Assembly: GCF_000632715.1 (NCBI RefSeq)
Contig: NZ_BAWO01000052.1
Span: forward strand, 1 to 46,622
DNA: 46,622 bases
Direction: 5' to 3'
Source: Parageobacillus caldoxylosilyticus NBRC 107762
GTDB lineage: Bacteria; Bacillota; Bacilli; Bacillales; Anoxybacillaceae
Made by a program: the position numbers and the translations under genes. Below the pieces are notes generated by a model. That model saw only the letters and a list, made by a program, of their open reading frames with translations, was not told the DNA's origin and did no database searches. Shown here piece after piece: positions 45,647 through 46,622 of this stretch; the first letter of the stretch is position 1; each line of letters starts with the position of its first letter.

Positions 45647-46622
45647 ATGTTTTTTAATAAAGATTTTTTCAATCAATTGAACCAAACTCAAAGGATGTTA
45701 CAAAATATGATTAGACCTTTTCCTCAATCTATAATTGAACAGCAGAAAATGTTTTCAAAAGTAATTAATCCTCCATATACATATATAAGAAAAATTATTC
45801 CTCAATCTATAATTGAACAACAGAAATTGTTTTCAAAAATAATTAATCCATATATAACAGAAATTGCAAAAAGTTTAAAAAAAATAGCTGATGGTATTAA
45901 GGAAACGGAAGAGGATATTAAAACTTTTAAAGTTGCTATAGTTGAATTAGGATATCCTCCACACGAGTCAATTGACATAAGAAAATTAAGGTATATAGCA
46001 CGAGATTATAGAGATAATGGAAAAGAGCATGTAGAGAAGTATATAGATGAATTTATGCTTTCATTCTATGATAGTCAAATGTTAAATAATATTTCTTTAG
46101 AGTGGGAAGATATAGAACATATTAAAAAGAGACTTCCTTTACTGCGAAATTCTATTATGGCATATAATCAAGGAATGTATGATTTAGTCGTCCCATCTCT
46201 GTTATCTCAATTTGAGGGAATAATAGTTGATGGTTTTAGGATTAAAGGATATGTAAATGGTGCTATTATTTCGATATTACTAGATTATCTTTTACTAAAA
46301 AATCGAGATTACAATTCTTCGTTATCATTTGATGATGCTATTCATAAATATTACTCTGAAAAGATATTGGCTAGTTTTGAACATGGAGCTAGTATAAAGT
46401 CTGATGTAAGTAGAAATGCCATCTTGCATGGGGCAGATACAAATTTTGGGAAGCAGACTGTAGCTCTTAAAGTTATTTTGCTTATGGATTATATAATTAG
46501 ATCAGTAGATAATTTAAAAGAAGAAACAATAATTCTTGCACAAAAAGAAATTGAAAAATACAGAAAAAGCGAAAGAAGGAAATCGAGAAATAAGCGGAAA
46601 TTAGCAAAGCAAAATGCTCGAA
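45647..46622 (+). CDS. HEPN-motif protein, incomplete at the window end
   Basis: A frame opens at ATG 45647 (TAAGGGG upstream) and is still open at the window end, at least 325 codons. The N-terminus carries a duplicated segment (PQSIIEQQK, twice), then a coiled-coil-like region (IAKSLKKIADGIKETEEDIK), then a helical domain starting near residue 165 (MYDLVVPSLLSQFEGIIVDG). The end of this domain has VSRNAILHGADTNFG: Arg256-x4-His261 is the R-x4-6-H catalytic motif of HEPN ribonucleases, followed by the usual leucine-rich helix (ALKVILLMDYIIR) and a Lys/Arg-rich tail. HEPN proteins often act as RNases in toxin or abortive-infection systems; that role is inferred here. Confidence 0.75.
   Translation, partial: MFFNKDFFNQLNQTQRMLQNMIRPFPQSIIEQQKMFSKVINPPYTYIRKIIPQSIIEQQKLFSKIINPYITEIAKSLKKIADGIKETEEDIKTFKVAIVELGYPPHESIDIRKLRYIARDYRDNGKEHVEKYIDEFMLSFYDSQMLNNISLEWEDIEHIKKRLPLLRNSIMAYNQGMYDLVVPSLLSQFEGIIVDGFRIKGYVNGAIISILLDYLLLKNRDYNSSLSFDDAIHKYYSEKILASFEHGASIKSDVSRNAILHGADTNFGKQTVALKVILLMDYIIRSVDNLKEETIILAQKEIEKYRKSERRKSRNKRKLAKQNAR
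45720..45849 (+). repeat. Tandem duplication inside the HEPN-motif gene
   Basis: A segment of about 51 bases starting TTCCTCAATCTATAATTGAA recurs 78 bases later with about four mismatches. It keeps the reading frame (period 26 codons) and duplicates the PQSIIEQQK-F-SK-INP peptide, indicating a fairly recent in-frame duplication. Confidence 0.85.

Noticed and set aside
42904-46622. Prophage
   Set aside because: There is an integrase but no phage repressor, replication or structural gene in the visible part; a small integrative element or island fits as well, and the right side is unseen.

Overview
The window is chromosomal DNA from a spore-forming member of the Bacillaceae. It is most likely a thermophilic Geobacillus/Parageobacillus-type organism: the core genes follow the Bacillus subtilis order (miaA-hfq, spoVK, hflX-ynbB-glnR-glnA, lexA-yneA-yneB-ynzC-tkt-sirA-yneF), spore-associated small genes are present, and ribosome binding sites are strong AGGAGG types. 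Assignment to genus is inference; no rRNA or tRNA gene is present to fix it.

Region 1 (1-10800) is accessory and worn. It carries small spore or membrane proteins (a CotD-like coat protein, a YjcZ-type peptide, a DUF3918-like protein), transporters (FTR1 iron permease, YitT-family, ArsB-family, the KimA potassium importer) and many remnants: two interrupted small membrane-protein genes (778-1168), a one-base frameshift gene (4914-5101), a decayed tyrosine recombinase directly in front of kimA (8419-8612), and the 3' end of a DUF1572/DinB-like gene.

Region 2 (10900-22030) holds a LysM-NlpC/P60 cell-wall hydrolase, a GMC oxidoreductase, the yhbD-bacE-bacF operon (MerR-like protein plus two bactofilins), a deletion remnant of a drug efflux pump, the betaine transporter OpuD, an intact DHA2-type efflux pump and a chemoreceptor.

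Region 3 (22100-42720) is the conserved core: tRNA modification and RNA chaperone (miaA, hfq), spoVK, then a six-gene fatty-acid degradation operon inserted between spoVK and hflX (two acyl-CoA ligases, an LCAD/IVD-like acyl-CoA dehydrogenase, a racemase-like family III CoA-transferase protein, 3-hydroxyacyl-CoA dehydrogenase, thiolase), a TRIC-type channel, nitrogen control (glnR-glnA), the SOS locus (lexA with divergent yneA-yneB-ynzC), transketolase, the replication inhibitor SirA and YneF.

Region 4 (42722-46622) is visibly A+T-rich and breaks B. subtilis synteny right after yneF. It begins with inverted and direct repeats, a hairpin covering the start of a tyrosine integrase, the integrase itself, two small unknown proteins, a DUF6414-like protein, and an open-ended gene whose C-terminal part carries a HEPN-type R-x4-H motif. 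This is the left end of an integrated element and the best candidate in the window for an undescribed, possibly defensive, system. The last gene and the rest of the element continue beyond the window.
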